NCBI GenBank assembly: GCA_051294375.1
Contig: CM119269.1
Coordinates: 20,474,371 to 20,538,370, forward strand
DNA length: 64,000 nt
Reading direction: 5' to 3'
Source: Paraspadella gotoi
Taxonomy: Eukaryota; Chaetognatha
Part shown: positions 35,309 through 45,450 of the stretch, one piece after another
How the letters are laid out: each line of letters begins with the position of its first letter
Position numbering within the stretch: the first letter of the stretch is position 1
Position numbers and translations under genes: made by a program
Notes under the pieces: model-generated
What the model was told of the DNA's origin: nothing
The model's database searches: none
Seen by the model: the letters and a program-made list of their open reading frames with translations, nothing else

Positions 35309-37559
35309 AAAGACGACTAGTAAAACGCACTATGCTGTGCTATGCTATGTTTCGTCGGAAATTGACGTTTTACGATTAAACTCAATTTTTGGTATAAGGC
35401 GGAATAACGAAAAGGCTGACAATTTCTATACTAATCCAATATCAAAAACCATCACAAAATTAGGAAATATGATTGCCGTTTCTCTCCCATGATTCAAAAA
35501 GCAAAGCTGGAAACGAAAATTGTATTTATTTTCGATATTTTTCCCTCAAGGGGAGAAAAAAATAAAAGGTTGTGAGGAAAATGTATTCCTCGCAGTGTCT
35601 CTTCCCTGATCCAATCTGTTTTCCTCTTCGGGTGATTACTCTCACCATTTCGACAGAGTTTCCGTTTGGGTCTCAAAAAGCCTAAAGGGAAAAAAGGGGA
35701 AGAAGAACATAAAAGATGAAAAAAAGGAATAGAGGGGAGGAAGATGAAAAGGAAAGGTGGAAAAGAGGTGTAGTGGGGAGGAAGAGGAAAAAGAAAGGTG
35801 GAAAGGAGATGTAGTGGGGAGGAATTAAAAGGTGGAAAAGGGAGGAAGGAAATATGGTGATAGTTCAGGTAAAAATATAAATGAGGATATATTTTGAAAA
35901 GAATAAAATAAAAAAGAACCAAAAAAATGAATAGAATAAAACGAATAAAACGAATAAAAATAATAATCAGAATTAAAATAATAAAAATTATAAAAACAAT
36001 GAAATATCTACAAGTGAAGAAAAATAAAATAATAACAAAACAATTCTGAAAAAAATGCACAGAAAAAAGGGAAGGATTGTGGGCGGTAGAAAGAAAGAGC
36101 TAAAAAAACTAATGTGAAAAAGAAAATGAAAAGAAATAGGGAGAAGGAAACGAAAATAGAAAACATAATAAAAGTTGAAGAGAAGAAAGAAAAGGGAGGA
36201 AAGAAGGGAGAGAAAACGAAGAATAATGAAACAAGAAAAAAAAGGAAAGAAAAGCAAAAAAAAATCAGAAAAAATGAAGAGAAAAGAAAAAGAAATAAAA
36301 ATTCGACGTGAGAAAAAAAAAACGAAAATTGATGGTAAACGAGGAAGAAACAAGAGGGATCGCGGAAGGGAGGAAGTGTAGAGAGGGAGAGAAGATAAGA
36401 AGAGAGAAGGAAAGAAGAGAAAATTAAAGTCAGGAAAAGAAAAGAAAAGAATTTTTCTCGTGAACCGAGTTTCTCTTTATTGCATCTTTTACATAGTCTG
36501 AAACCCATCCGATGAAATTCATAATAAACTTGAAAAAAAAAGTAACGCAACTGGCATAATTTGAGAAACTGTAGTCTTTTGATTTATTTTCATTATTTGA
36601 CTAAGGCATTTTAAAATTCTTATTCATGAATTAAAGAAACTTGTTTATTGAGTCTTTATCTATTTGGTTTTAAAACCTGTTTCTTGCTGTCTCTCTCTTT
36701 TTCTGTCTCTCAGGCTCTTTTCCTCTCGAGACGGAAAAAAGTCAATTTAGTGGAACGAGTTACTTTTCAGTTACTTTTCGATTTTCGGTTTCTTCATTCC
36801 AAAAATATTATTTAAGGAAGAACTCCTGCGATGATATTCCTCAGAAATAAAAAAAATATAAATTGGGTTTTAATTTATATTCTAATCGTTTATATAATCA
36901 TATTTACGAGATCAAATAAAATCGGAAGTAAAAATTTAAGAAGTTCTGTGAGCCTGATTGACTTTAAAAGCTCTTTAATGATTTCTCAACAAAACTTGTT
37001 TCTGACGTTGCTTTTTTCGGTTCTTTTTAGTCAAATTATTTGTGAATTTTTATATAGTCCTTTCCTTATTTTTATCAAGCTTTTTTGTTTGTTTTGTTTT
37101 TTGGTTTTTTTTTTGTAACTCGACAAAAAATATTTTTTAATTTCATAAAAATTACTTTTTGATCCTATCAATTACCGAAAAAAACTCGAAATAGTTTTTA
37201 ATTTTTAACTATTATATATCACCTTATAAATACAGAAATTGCATTTGTGATTAAATGTTTTTATCTAGTACTATAGTTTATTTCTTTTCCAAATCACAGT
37301 GCGGCGTGAGGAAAAAATATTTAAAAAATATAAAAATTCAATTTGGCTCCAAATTTTCTCTGAGAGGTAAAGTGAAAACGAGGGGCTGACGCAGAAGTGA
37401 AAGGAAAATCTTTCTCTTTTCATTTTCCTCATTGTCAAAACAAAAACCGTTGAAATTGCAATTTAAAAAAAAAAAAACTCGACTTACGTCATCAAATTAT
37501 TAGCATTGATGTACACAGCGACGTAACTTTCTTTATTTGATCCTATTTTTGTAACACAG
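35309..37559 (+). other. Intron 1 of the PTPN4-like gene (3' part)
   Basis: AT-rich, with a purine-rich low-complexity section at 35,690-36,430. The intron ends in TTTTTGTAACACAG at 37,559. I see no other gene in it. Confidence 0.6.
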
Positions 37560-37668
37560 AACCTACAACGTTCGTGCGTCAGAATTGGCTCACACGAAAA
37601 ACACTAAGTCGTTCAAGTCGATCAAATGCATCGTCCACTTTTTGGACGACACTGAGGAGACGTTTGAG
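37560..37668 (+). CDS. PTPN4: PTPN4/PTPN3-type tyrosine phosphatase, exon 2 (FERM start)
   Basis: A 109-bp exon between an acceptor (GTAACACAG, 37,559) and a strong donor (TTTGAG|GTGAGT). Its first base completes AG-A (Arg) from exon 1, and the frame then reads TYNVRASELAHTKNTKSF, followed by IKCIVHFLDDTEETFE, ending in phase 0. TYNVRASELA is the signature just before the FERM domain in PTPN4, and IKCIVHFLDDTEETFE aligns with the first FERM beta strands (F1 lobe, ubiquitin-like). Roughly residues 28-64 of this protein. The next expected piece (V-x-K...GQ-V-LLD-V-F-x-HL, the rest of F1) is not found between here and the gap at 38,327. A degraded reverse-complement copy of this exon is visible at about 44,823-44,912. 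Confidence 0.92.
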
Positions 37669-38326
37669 GTGAGTGGAACTTTTGACGGTCAACTAGTGGA
37701 GGAGTTAGTGGGTCAGAGAGTCAGTTATACTGGCCTGGATCACCTTGGGGCAAATTAGTGCGTGAAAACGAATGTTTGTTGGCAACAAATGCAAAATGTA
37801 CATGAAATAAGCGAACGCTGACAGAACTCAGAAGGATTAATAAAGTTTAACAAAAAATCGTAGTTTCGAAATGAAAATTGCAGTTTTACGCTGTTTATTA
37901 CTATTTTATGTACATTTCTTTTCCTTCAGTTTCCATCAAAATGTTGACGATATCTTCTTATGTGAACTACTAAAAATTTTATTTTTCCCCCCTTTTCCCC
38001 TTCTTTACTTAATTTTTTATCGCGTTGTGTCTTTGTACCCCCTTAAATTGTACATTTTTTCCCTTTTTTTCCAATTTTTTTTCCCCGTCTATTTGTAAAT
38101 GACTTTGGTTTGACCTACTATTCGGTTTTTATTCGATACCAAATAAGGAGAAAGGAAGAGTCCGTCTTGAGATCGTCCTCAGACTCTTATGTAGATTACA
38201 GAAACAATGGGGAAGGAAATGTTTTCGAGTCCCAGGGAGGACGGAGGAGAAAGGTCGGAAGTAAGGAATTCCTAGTATAAAGTAAGAAGTAAAGAGTCAA
38301 GGGTTAACGATAACGATGACTATTAC
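37669..38326 (+). other. Intron 2 of the PTPN4-like gene (5' part)
   Basis: Clean AT-rich intronic sequence up to the gap. Its reverse complement, with G mostly lost, is seen from 44,235 upwards, which ties that region to this locus. Confidence 0.6.
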
Positions 38327-38351
38327 NNNNNNNNNNNNNNNNNNNNNNNNN
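38327..38351. other. 25-N assembly gap
   Basis: Separates clean sequence from the C-depleted segment. Confidence 0.98.
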
Positions 38352-40398
38352 AAAGGTTAAAGGATAAAGATGAATATTAAGGATTATTGTATGTTTGTAT
38401 TTTAAGCGTTAGAGATATGAGAAAAAATAGTAGTATTAATAAGTTTTGGTTATGTTTTGTTTTTTTTTTTTGTGTGCTTTTTTTTGTTTTTGGAAAAAAA
38501 AGGAGTGAAAAAATATTAGATATTTGGATTAATTTTTTTTATTATTTAATTTTGTATTAAAGTATTATTATAAAAATATAATAATTGATATTATATTTAT
38601 GTCTATATGATAATTATAATATCATAGATTATGATATATGTATATCATAATTATTTATCTACAATGAATTTAATATAACCACCCACCTCCCCCCCCATAA
38701 AGATAGAAGCTTTATAAAAGGGTATAAATTATAGAATAGGTATTAGTTTTAGAAATATAGAAAAGGATATTTAGGTAATAAATAAGAAATTATATTCTCT
38801 TATCCCCACCTTGACTCCTCCACCCACAGCACCCCCCCCACCGCCACCAGTAGATGGATAGAGGCCATCAAGAAGCAGAATAGGAGAGTAGACCCATCTA
38901 TATAAAGTCATTTTAGGAGATACACACTCTTACACGCCTCCACACTCACCGCACACTCCCCAGTTACCACCACGCCTGCCAGGCACCACGACGCGCTACC
39001 ACCCAGACGCCACTACCCCCCACCACCCCCCCCCCACCGCCCCCAATTTTTAGATGGGGGAAGTGATAATGGGAGGTTGAATGGAGAAAGGGAGAGATGA
39101 TGGATAGTGTAGGAGAGAGAGTTGGGAGATTTTGAGGAGGAGGAGATAGGGAGGTTAGATGGGGGGGGGTGGGGAGCAATGTAAATGGAGGGAAGTAGTT
39201 TAATGTTGAGGAGAAGTGTGAGTAATATGATTAGGTTATATATAGATGTATAAATTAGTAGTAAAAAGGTGTATATTGAGTAATAATATGATATGAATAA
39301 GTAATATGTTAATGGGTATAATGATGGGAAGGTGAGGAAGAACAGTAAAATTGGAATTAAGTATGATTAGAAGAATTATGGTATGATAGTATGGTGGAGG
39401 ATAAAAATTGCAGATATTATAAGGAGGTTTGGAAAATAGATAAATTAATTAATTTAATCGGAGTTATTGGGATACTGGAATTTATTTGGAATGTTTGAAT
39501 AGGTAATCATTAATTATTTAAGAGTTATTCGTGGAATGGATTTTATTTTGGAAAAGAGATCACCAAGTTTTAATAGGTAAATATTAATTTATTTAATAGA
39601 GAGTTATTGGTGGATATGGAATTTATTTGGAAAAAGAGTTGATAGGTAATGATAATTATTTAATGAGTTATTGTGATATTGGAATTTTATTTGGAATGTT
39701 TGATAGTTATATATTAATTATTTAATGAGTTATTGTGGATATGGAATTTTATTGGAATGTTTGATAAAAGGTAATATTAATTATTTAATGAAGTTATTGT
39801 GGATATTGGAATTTATGTTGGAACTCGGCAAAGTTTGACAAATAGTATATTAATTATTAATGAGTTTATTCGTGGAATATGGACATTTATTTGGAATGTT
39901 ATGAAATAGGTAATATAATTTAAATTTAATGAGTTATCTGTGGATATGGATTTTATTGGAATGTTGAAATAGGTAATATTTATTATTTAATTGAAGTTAT
40001 TCGTGATATGGAATTTTTATTTGGAATGTTTGAATAGGTAATAATAATTATTTTATGAGTTATTGTGGATATGGAATTTTAATTTGGGAATGTTTGAAAT
40101 AGGTAATATTAATTATTTAATGAGTTATTGTGATATGGATTTTATTGGAATGTTTGAAATAGGTAATATTAAATTTATTTAATGAGTTATTGTGGATATG
40201 GAATTTATTTGGAATGTTGAAATAGGTTAATAATTAATTATTTAAGAGTTATTGTGGGATATGGAATTTTATTTTGGAGATGTTTGAATAGGTAATAAAT
40301 TAATTCATTTAATGAGTTATTGTGTGATATGGAATTTTATTTGTGGAACAGTTTGAGAAATAGGTAATATTATTAATTTAAATAGAGTTATTGTGGAA
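38352..40398. repeat. Left arm of an exact 2,047-bp inverted repeat
   Basis: Reverse complement of 42,188-44,234. The coordinate sum is constant (82,586) throughout, with no length drift, and every stretch I compared was identical, including the random-looking errors. Independent copies would not share those errors. Confidence 0.92.
39440..40398. repeat. Minisatellite, unit about 60 bp
   Basis: Roughly 15 tandem units of the form TTATTTAATGAGTTATTGTG, then GATATGGAATTTTATTTGGA, then ATGTTTGAATAGGTAATAT, with many small indels between units. In the clean sequence on either side (42,149-42,188 and 58,175-58,214) only one unit remains, as if the array had collapsed. The true copy number and unit sequence cannot be read because C is under-called here. 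Confidence 0.85.
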
Positions 40399-40603
40399 TA
40401 TGGAATTGGAGAGAGAAAAATGGAGATAATGTTGAAGTATAATATTGTTAAGTGATGAGAAATAATCATTGATTAAATATTATTTTAATATAATTAAATA
40501 TAGAATATAATTATAAATTAAATATAATTTTTTAAAGTTATTTATATAATTAAATTTAACACGTGGAGTTAAAAAAAAGATTAAGAAAAATGTTAGAATG
40601 TAG

Positions 40604-40793
40604 GAGTTATAGAAATTGAAATTAGTTCAAAAAAAAGAAGATGAAAATCGTGGGATTAGAGAAAGACAGGTAAAAGACAGGAGGAGTAGGCAGTTAAAAT
40701 ATGGTAAATAGGGAAGAGTTGGAAAATGTACAGGAAGATTGATAAGAGAAGATAAGGGATTTATAAAAGAATAAGGTGGACTGGTGGATAGGG
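40604..40793 (+). pseudogene. C-stripped copy of the FERM exon at 58,426
   Basis: Starts after the same TGTAG acceptor context. Removing C from the clean exon reproduces this text: clean GATCAGGGATTCCACCAACA becomes GATAAGGGATTTATAAAAGA, and the ends GTGGATAGGG coincide. It has stops in all frames. It is a base-calling ghost of the real exon, not a pseudogene in the evolutionary sense. Confidence 0.75.
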
Positions 40794-41405
40794 TAAGGGT
40801 TGATTTGGTTAAAGGGATATTTAGTGGATGAGGAAGGAAAGAAAGAGAGAGAGAGAAGAGAGAGGAGAGAGAGAGAGAGAGAGAGAGAAGAGAAGAGAGA
40901 GAGAGAGAGAGAAGAGATATTAGTGTCAGTTGGTGAAAGTATTGAAATAGAGTTAAAGTAAGAGGATCAGAAAGTTAAAGGAAAATTGAATAATATGATT
41001 AAATAATTGATATAATAAATTGATATATATGATAATAGTAATTAGAGATTAATTAGAATTTAAGGAGTAGGATGTAATTAAATTAAGTAATAGTAGATAT
41101 GTTAATAAGGGAAAGTATGAATGGGGAGTAAAAAGAAGGGGATTGTAGGAAGAGAAGAATAGGGTTTAGATAAATATAATTGGAGAGAGGGAGAAGAGGG
41201 GAGAGGAGAAAGAGGAGGGAAAGGATGGAAGAGTGGAGAATGGAGAGTGGAAAAAAGATGAAAGATGGATGGAGAGAGAGAGGAGAGAGAAAGAGGAGAG
41301 GAGAAGAGAGAGGAGAGAGAGAAGAGAGAGAGAGAGAGGAGACGAGAGAGAAGAGAGAGGAATGGAGATTAATGAAAGAAAAGGTAGAGAATAGAGAATA
41401 AGAGC

Positions 41406-41658
41406 ATGGAAGATGAAGAACTCATCGAAAAGGATTATTTCGGTCTCCAATACAACGACCCTTCCTCTTCCTCCTCCTCCTCTTCCTCCTCCGCCTGCCG
41501 TCGCTGGCTCGACCCGGCCAAGACCCTCAAGAAGCAGATCCGGGCCTCGCCCCCTTACGTCTTCCACTTCCGGGTCAAATTCTACGTCATCGATCCGTCC
41601 AAGCTGCAGGAGGAGTACACGCGGTACCACTTTTTCCTCCAGCTGCGGCGGGACGTGG
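41406..41658 (+). CDS. PTPN4: PTPN4/PTPN3-type tyrosine phosphatase, FERM exon (partial)
   Basis: Open frame reading EELIEKDYFGLQYND, then a serine run, then CRRWLDPAKTLKKQIRASPP, YVFHFRVKFYVIDPSKLQEE and YTRYHFFLQLRRDV, cut off by a 262-N gap. DYFGLQ, WLDP-K---KQ, FRVKF, DP-KLQEE-TRY-FFLQL are the classic FERM F1/F2 boundary motifs, and the wording is closest to PTPN3/PTPN4. The run of ten serines (TCC/TCT codons) replaces a loop of about six residues in vertebrates. The true 5' border is probably an AG at 41,412 or 41,418, where clean sequence begins; the ATG at 41,406 is unlikely to be a start. Upstream GA-rich text belongs to the C-depleted segment, so the splice context is lost. Confidence 0.88.
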
Positions 41659-41920
41659 NNNNNNNNNNNNNNNNNNNNNNNNNNNNNNNNNNNNNNNNNN
41701 NNNNNNNNNNNNNNNNNNNNNNNNNNNNNNNNNNNNNNNNNNNNNNNNNNNNNNNNNNNNNNNNNNNNNNNNNNNNNNNNNNNNNNNNNNNNNNNNNNNN
41801 NNNNNNNNNNNNNNNNNNNNNNNNNNNNNNNNNNNNNNNNNNNNNNNNNNNNNNNNNNNNNNNNNNNNNNNNNNNNNNNNNNNNNNNNNNNNNNNNNNNN
41901 NNNNNNNNNNNNNNNNNNNN
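41659..41920. other. 262-N assembly gap
   Basis: Hides the donor of the FERM exon and, by homology, may hide the exon(s) following LQLRRDV. Confidence 0.98.
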
Positions 41921-42120
41921 TCGTCACCCGGTGTCTCATTGAGTAATACCATCTGCTCATGACCAATAAGTACCAATATCGATCTCCAATGGTCCCAAAC
42001 CTGCGGGAAGCGTGAGGATGGCCGTAAACTTCTGGAAAACCCTTAAGTCTGATTCCAAGGACCAATTCCATGGCTGCTTGATAGTCCTGGTGGCGGATAC
42101 CACCCTTCAGCTCCTTATTC
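41921..42120 (+). repeat. tRNA-derived SINE, family A, second copy
   Basis: Same family as 4,334-4,523: shares CCCGGTG-CTCATTGAGTAA, GCGGGAAGCGTGAGGATGGCC-GTAAAC in modified form, and the CTGCTTGATAG end. Box A is recognisable (GTGTCTCATTGAG), box B is decayed (CGATCTCC). It lies in an intron of the phosphatase gene. Confidence 0.7.
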
Positions 42121-42148
42121 AACGGCACAGGTTTGCCAAATAGATAAC

Positions 42149-42188
42149 CATTAATTCCATTTAATGCAGTTATTGTGGATATGGAATT
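42149..42188. repeat. 40-bp direct repeat bracketing the artefactual block (left)
   Basis: Identical to 58,175-58,214 (starts CATTAATTCCATTTAATGCA). It is one minisatellite unit. Sequence after the right copy continues sensibly into intron and exon, and sequence before the left copy continues sensibly from the SINE. Confidence 0.9.
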
Positions 42189-44234
42189 TCCACAATAACT
42201 CTATTTAAATTAATAATATTACCTATTTCTCAAACTGTTCCACAAATAAAATTCCATATCACACAATAACTCATTAAATGAATTAATTTATTACCTATTC
42301 AAACATCTCCAAAATAAAATTCCATATCCCACAATAACTCTTAAATAATTAATTATTAACCTATTTCAACATTCCAAATAAATTCCATATCCACAATAAC
42401 TCATTAAATAAATTTAATATTACCTATTTCAAACATTCCAATAAAATCCATATCACAATAACTCATTAAATAATTAATATTACCTATTTCAAACATTCCC
42501 AAATTAAAATTCCATATCCACAATAACTCATAAAATAATTATTATTACCTATTCAAACATTCCAAATAAAAATTCCATATCACGAATAACTTCAATTAAA
42601 TAATAAATATTACCTATTTCAACATTCCAATAAAATCCATATCCACAGATAACTCATTAAATTTAAATTATATTACCTATTTCATAACATTCCAAATAAA
42701 TGTCCATATTCCACGAATAAACTCATTAATAATTAATATACTATTTGTCAAACTTTGCCGAGTTCCAACATAAATTCCAATATCCACAATAACTTCATTA
42801 AATAATTAATATTACCTTTTATCAAACATTCCAATAAAATTCCATATCCACAATAACTCATTAAATAATTAATATATAACTATCAAACATTCCAAATAAA
42901 ATTCCAATATCACAATAACTCATTAAATAATTATCATTACCTATCAACTCTTTTTCCAAATAAATTCCATATCCACCAATAACTCTCTATTAAATAAATT
43001 AATATTTACCTATTAAAACTTGGTGATCTCTTTTCCAAAATAAAATCCATTCCACGAATAACTCTTAAATAATTAATGATTACCTATTCAAACATTCCAA
43101 ATAAATTCCAGTATCCCAATAACTCCGATTAAATTAATTAATTTATCTATTTTCCAAACCTCCTTATAATATCTGCAATTTTTATCCTCCACCATACTAT
43201 CATACCATAATTCTTCTAATCATACTTAATTCCAATTTTACTGTTCTTCCTCACCTTCCCATCATTATACCCATTAACATATTACTTATTCATATCATAT
43301 TATTACTCAATATACACCTTTTTACTACTAATTTATACATCTATATATAACCTAATCATATTACTCACACTTCTCCTCAACATTAAACTACTTCCCTCCA
43401 TTTACATTGCTCCCCACCCCCCCCCATCTAACCTCCCTATCTCCTCCTCCTCAAAATCTCCCAACTCTCTCTCCTACACTATCCATCATCTCTCCCTTTC
43501 TCCATTCAACCTCCCATTATCACTTCCCCCATCTAAAAATTGGGGGCGGTGGGGGGGGGGTGGTGGGGGGTAGTGGCGTCTGGGTGGTAGCGCGTCGTGG
43601 TGCCTGGCAGGCGTGGTGGTAACTGGGGAGTGTGCGGTGAGTGTGGAGGCGTGTAAGAGTGTGTATCTCCTAAAATGACTTTATATAGATGGGTCTACTC
43701 TCCTATTCTGCTTCTTGATGGCCTCTATCCATCTACTGGTGGCGGTGGGGGGGGTGCTGTGGGTGGAGGAGTCAAGGTGGGGATAAGAGAATATAATTTC
43801 TTATTTATTACCTAAATATCCTTTTCTATATTTCTAAAACTAATACCTATTCTATAATTTATACCCTTTTATAAAGCTTCTATCTTTATGGGGGGGGAGG
43901 TGGGTGGTTATATTAAATTCATTGTAGATAAATAATTATGATATACATATATCATAATCTATGATATTATAATTATCATATAGACATAAATATAATATCA
44001 ATTATTATATTTTTATAATAATACTTTAATACAAAATTAAATAATAAAAAAAATTAATCCAAATATCTAATATTTTTTCACTCCTTTTTTTTCCAAAAAC
44101 AAAAAAAAGCACACAAAAAAAAAAAACAAAACATAACCAAAACTTATTAATACTACTATTTTTTCTCATATCTCTAACGCTTAAAATACAAACATACAAT
44201 AATCCTTAATATTCATCTTTATCCTTTAACCTTT
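42188..44234. repeat. Right arm of the exact inverted repeat
   Basis: Exact reverse complement of 38,352-40,398, hence G-depleted on this strand. It includes the minisatellite in reverse and a G-run stretch at 43,541-43,570 and 43,740-43,760. Confidence 0.92.
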
Positions 44235-45450
44235 ACTCTTTACTTCTGTACTCTTATTACTAAATTCCTTACTTCCACCTTTCTTTCCTCTTCCTCCTTT
44301 ACTCTAAAACATTTCCTTCCTCCCATTTTTTCCTTTTAATCTACATAATATCTGTATACATCTCAATACTACTCTTCCTTTCTCCTTATGTTATCTAATA
44401 AAAACCCCTAATCATTATTTCAACAAAATTCATTTACAAATATACTTTCTAAAAATTAAAAAAATTTAAAAAAATACAATTTAATACAAATACACAATCT
44501 CATAAAAAATTAATTAAATAATTAAAATTTAAATAAAATTATTTTCACAGTTAATATATATCTTCAACATTTTATAAACTATAAAATAAATTACATAAAT
44601 ATTAATAAACCATCTTAAAACTCAATTTTCATTTTCTTAACTACTATTTTATTAATACTTTATTAAATCCTTCTATTTCTTTCATCTTTCTCTTACATTT
44701 CAGTTACATCATTTTTTTCCAAACAAACATTCTCATCATAATTTCGGGCCCAAATTTATCCATCCATATAACTACTCTCTACCCACTAACTCCTTCCACT
44801 ATACCTTTCAAATTTCACTCAACTCAAACTTCTCCCATTTCTTCCTAAAAATTACTATTTTCATTATCTACTTACTACTTATTTTCTATCCAATTCTACT
44901 CACTAACGTTTATTCTTTTTACAAAAATATTATCAAATAAATAAAGTGAGCTCTCTTTACATCAATCTAATAATTTATTACCCGCTTATTCTATTTTTTT
45001 TTTTTTTTAAATTCAATTCAACTTTTTTTTTTACAATATTAAAATAAAAATATAATATTTCCTCACTTCTCTCATCCCCCTCTTTTTCACTTTACTTCCC
45101 ATATAAATTTAGCCAAATTAATTTTTATATTTTTAAATTTTTTCCTCACTCCTCACTTATTAAAAAAATTAACTATATACAGTATAAAAAACATTTAATC
45201 ACAAATATCGAAATTTCTTATATATATATATATAATATTTAAAAATTAAAACTTATTTCATTTTTATTTATATGTATCAAAAATAGTTTTTTATAATATT
45301 AAAAAAATATTGTTCTATCATTTATTAAAAAAAAAAAACCAAAAAACAAAACAAACAAAAATCTTTATAAAAATAATAAATACTATATAAAAATTCACAA
45401 ATAATTTACTAAAAAAATAACCTAAAAAAGACAAAAACCCTTCCCATAAA
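44235..45450. repeat. G-depleted reverse complement of intron 1/exon 2/intron 2
   Basis: Continues the foldback past the arm end. Clean reverse-complement text of 36,990-38,310 is recognisable with G missing, for example CTAAAACATTTCCTTCC for CTCGAAAACATTTCCTTCC, and CAAAAAACAAAACAAACAAA, identical to the reverse complement near 37,085. The match fades near 45,450. Confidence 0.75.
44823..44912 (-). pseudogene. G-stripped ghost of exon 2
   Basis: CTCAAACTTCTCCCATTTCTTCC... aligns with the reverse complement of exon 2 (CTCAAACGTCTCCTCAGTGT...). CCAATTCTACTCACTAACGT corresponds to the start of the exon. It is not functional sequence. Confidence 0.65.

Larger units (their letters stand above)
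38352..41405. other. C-depleted, error-laden duplicate of the phosphatase locus
   Basis: Most of the segment almost lacks C on this strand. Parts of it match clean sequence elsewhere once C is deleted or read as A. Clean GGTGTCTCATTGAGTAATAC (41,931) appears here as GGTGTATATTGAGTAATAAT (near 39,279), and clean CTTGATAGTCCTGGTGGCGG (42,073) appears as TATGATAGTATGGTGGAGG. The order is a possible FERM exon (about 38,850-38,990, weak match around CAAGAAGCAGA), SINE (about 39,270-39,420), minisatellite (39,440-40,398), intron, FERM exon copy (40,604-40,793), then GA-rich DNA (40,846-40,916, 41,173-41,370). A C-rich, G-run-containing stretch at 38,685-39,045 is an exception to the depletion. Confidence 0.75.

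Noticed and set aside
38352-41405. Deaminase or RIP-type hypermutation as the cause of C depletion
   Set aside because: C is deleted or replaced by A, not converted to T, and coding and non-coding DNA are affected alike.
38964-43622. Identical 71-codon frames on opposite strands (38,964-39,179 minus and 43,407-43,622 plus)
   Set aside because: The identity results from the exact inverted repeat, and the sequence is base-depleted text.
43541-43760. G-runs able to form quadruplexes
   Set aside because: They lie in the duplicated, error-laden segment where base counts cannot be trusted.
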